This document shows positions 62,460 through 64,000 of a DNA stretch of 64,000 nucleotides, one piece after another. Under the pieces are notes generated by a model that saw only the letters and a list, made by a program, of their open reading frames with translations, made no database searches and was not told the origin of the DNA. The stretch is from Algibacter mikhailovii (GTDB taxonomy: Bacteria; Bacteroidota; Bacteroidia; Flavobacteriales; Flavobacteriaceae), in assembly GCF_014651495.1 (NCBI RefSeq), contig NZ_BMWZ01000006.1, positions 74,697 through 138,696 on the forward strand. The letters run 5' to 3'. A program made the translations under genes and the position numbers. Each line of letters starts with the position of its first letter. Positions within the stretch are counted from its first letter, which is position 1.

Positions 62460-63923
62460 ATGAAAAAGTTAGTTTTATTATTTGGCTTAATTATTAGCAT
62501 TGTGGTAAATGCTCAAACTAAAAAGCCCAATTTGATTGTGATTATGACCGATGATTTAGGTTATAATGACGTTGGTTTTAACGGCTGTAAAGATATTGCC
62601 ACACCAAATATTGATAGAATAGCTAATAATGGCGTAAAATTCACAAATGGATATACGTCGTACTCTGTTTGCGGTCCTAGTAGGGCCGGGTTTATCACAG
62701 GGAGGTATCAGCAGCGATTTGGTTTTGAGAGAAATCCGCAATACAAATCAGATGATCCTAATATGGGGTTGCCAAAAGAAGAGAAAACTATAGCTGAACA
62801 TTTAAAGACAGTAGGTTATACCTCTGGCGTTATTGGTAAATGGCATTTGGGGGCTCATAGTTCTAATCATCCTTTAAATAGAGGTTTCAGCGAATTCTAT
62901 GGTCATTTAGGGGGCGGGCATAATTATTTTCCTGAAAACTTAGTCATAAAAGATAGTTATTTGACTGGGGATTATGTTCAAATACCATCTGAAGAGGAAG
63001 GAGGAAAATCATGGAAAGGATCTATTGAAATGGCAAGTTACAGAACTTGGATTATGAGAAACCATAAACCAGTTCAAACTTCAAAATATTTAACTGATGA
63101 ATTCTCAGATGAAGCTGTAAGCTTTGTTGAACGTAATAAGGACCAACCGTTCTTTTTGTTTTTATCCTACAACGCACCACATTCCCCATTACAAGCCCCA
63201 GAGAAATATTTAAATAGATTTCAAAATATTAAGAACAAAAAAAGAAAAACATATGCAGCCATGATCAGTGCTGTTGATGATGGTGTTGGACAGATTTTAG
63301 ATACTTTAGAAAAATTAAAACTTGATGAAAATACTATAGTTGTATTTTTATCAGATAATGGTGGGCCTGAAACAAAAAATGGTTCAGATAATGGTTTATT
63401 AAGAGAAGGAAAGAGTTCTATTTATGAAGGTGGGTTTAGAGTGCCATTTGCCATGCAGTGGAAAGGTTCAATAAAAAGTGGTGTTTATGATCACCCTGTA
63501 TCATCATTAGATATTTTAGGAACTATATCTAGTTTATCAAATGTTCAAGTAAGTAATGAAAAACAATTAGATGGTGTTAACTTGATGCCTTACTTACGGG
63601 TAACGAAAAAAGGAGTACCACATCAAAATATTTATTTGAGAAAATTTGATCAAGATCTTCATACGGTTCGTGATGGCCCTTTAAAATTAATTGTTAAATG
63701 GAAAGGTTCAAAAAAGGAATTGTACAATTTAGATCAAGATATAAGTGAAAAAAATGATTTGGCAAATCAATTTCCTGAAGAAGTAAAGCGCTTGCACGGT
63801 ATTTTAAAAAAATGGGAATCTGAATTAGTTGAGCCTACATTTCTTGGGTTAATTCATACAGCAGCTTGGGTGAAAAAAAGCAAAAACAAAAAAAGTAAGA
63901 CGAATAAGAGTTCATTAAATTGA
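62460..63923 (+). CDS. S1-family sulfatase, arylsulfatase-like
   Basis: The 487 residues have signal peptide 1-19 (ending VNAQ), metal-binding MTDDLGYNDVGFNG (29-42), formylglycine motif CGPSR (Cys71), GKWHLGAHSSNHPLNRGF and LSDNGGPE. It ends in a Lys/Ser-rich tail. The overall pattern is the arylsulfatase branch, in which many enzymes acting on algal galactans are found. It is a periplasmic enzyme, unless the tail or the missing lipobox says otherwise. It is last in the visible operon; the cluster may go on beyond the right edge. Confidence 0.92.
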   Translation: MKKLVLLFGLIISIVVNAQTKKPNLIVIMTDDLGYNDVGFNGCKDIATPNIDRIANNGVKFTNGYTSYSVCGPSRAGFITGRYQQRFGFERNPQYKSDDPNMGLPKEEKTIAEHLKTVGYTSGVIGKWHLGAHSSNHPLNRGFSEFYGHLGGGHNYFPENLVIKDSYLTGDYVQIPSEEEGGKSWKGSIEMASYRTWIMRNHKPVQTSKYLTDEFSDEAVSFVERNKDQPFFLFLSYNAPHSPLQAPEKYLNRFQNIKNKKRKTYAAMISAVDDGVGQILDTLEKLKLDENTIVVFLSDNGGPETKNGSDNGLLREGKSSIYEGGFRVPFAMQWKGSIKSGVYDHPVSSLDILGTISSLSNVQVSNEKQLDGVNLMPYLRVTKKGVPHQNIYLRKFDQDLHTVRDGPLKLIVKWKGSKKELYNLDQDISEKNDLANQFPEEVKRLHGILKKWESELVEPTFLGLIHTAAWVKKSKNKKSKTNKSSLN

Positions 63924-64000
63924 GTGTAAATTCAATATATTTGAAAAGCCACCTAAATCTTAAAATCGTAATTTTTCAATTGCTATAATCTATGAGTGTT

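Overview
The window looks like chromosome of a marine member of the Flavobacteriaceae (Bacteroidota). The signs are low G+C content, a protease ending in a type IX secretion sorting domain, Bacteroidota-type promoters with a TAnnTTTG -7 box, few clear Shine-Dalgarno sites, and a sulfatase-rich polysaccharide-degradation cluster at the right end. No insertion sequence, phage, CRISPR array or SusC/SusD pair is visible.

Layout. 0-11 kb is housekeeping: a truncated clpC, gyrA, a secreted TPR protein, an NlpC/P60 peptidase with a thiolase, a PgpH-like 7TM-HD phosphodiesterase, and a tRNA-Ser/tRNA-Pro pair. 11-27 kb holds signalling and secreted proteins: two paralogous periplasmic-TPR adenylate cyclases, an HD hydrolase, a 2069-residue subtilase-like T9SS protein with MBG repeats and an unusual hexapeptide repeat, a CotH-like protein and a PPP-type phosphatase. 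27-47 kb is a dense stress island: six universal stress proteins, Hsp20, a beta-CASP nuclease, an ATP-cone/Mrr nuclease, thioredoxin, a MacA/MacB-type exporter and two flavin-reductase-like proteins. 47-50 kb is an mlaEFD-type lipid transport operon. 50-64 kb is a polysaccharide-utilisation segment with GH2, GH78-like, GH16, a beta-helix protein and three S1 sulfatases. It probably continues past the right edge.

The most interesting system is in the stress island. A two-gene operon encodes a histidine kinase with a complete LOV blue-light photosensor signature (Cys179, Asn211, Asn221 and Gln242, at exactly the spacing of plant phototropin LOV2), followed by a response regulator fused to a Crp/Fnr DNA-binding module. 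Within about 10 kb on either side, seven promoters share an oriented Fnr-like palindrome, CTGATnnATATCATT. In every one it lies exactly 23 bases upstream of a TAnnTTwG-like -7 element, which puts it near -41.5, the class II activator position. These promoters precede hsp20, three universal-stress transcription units, the terB/thioredoxin/exporter operon and a PNPOx-like gene. The seventh precedes no gene and reads into a terminator about 200 bases away, which suggests a small RNA. I infer a light- or redox-responsive stress regulon encoded next to its own regulator. The binding link itself is untested.
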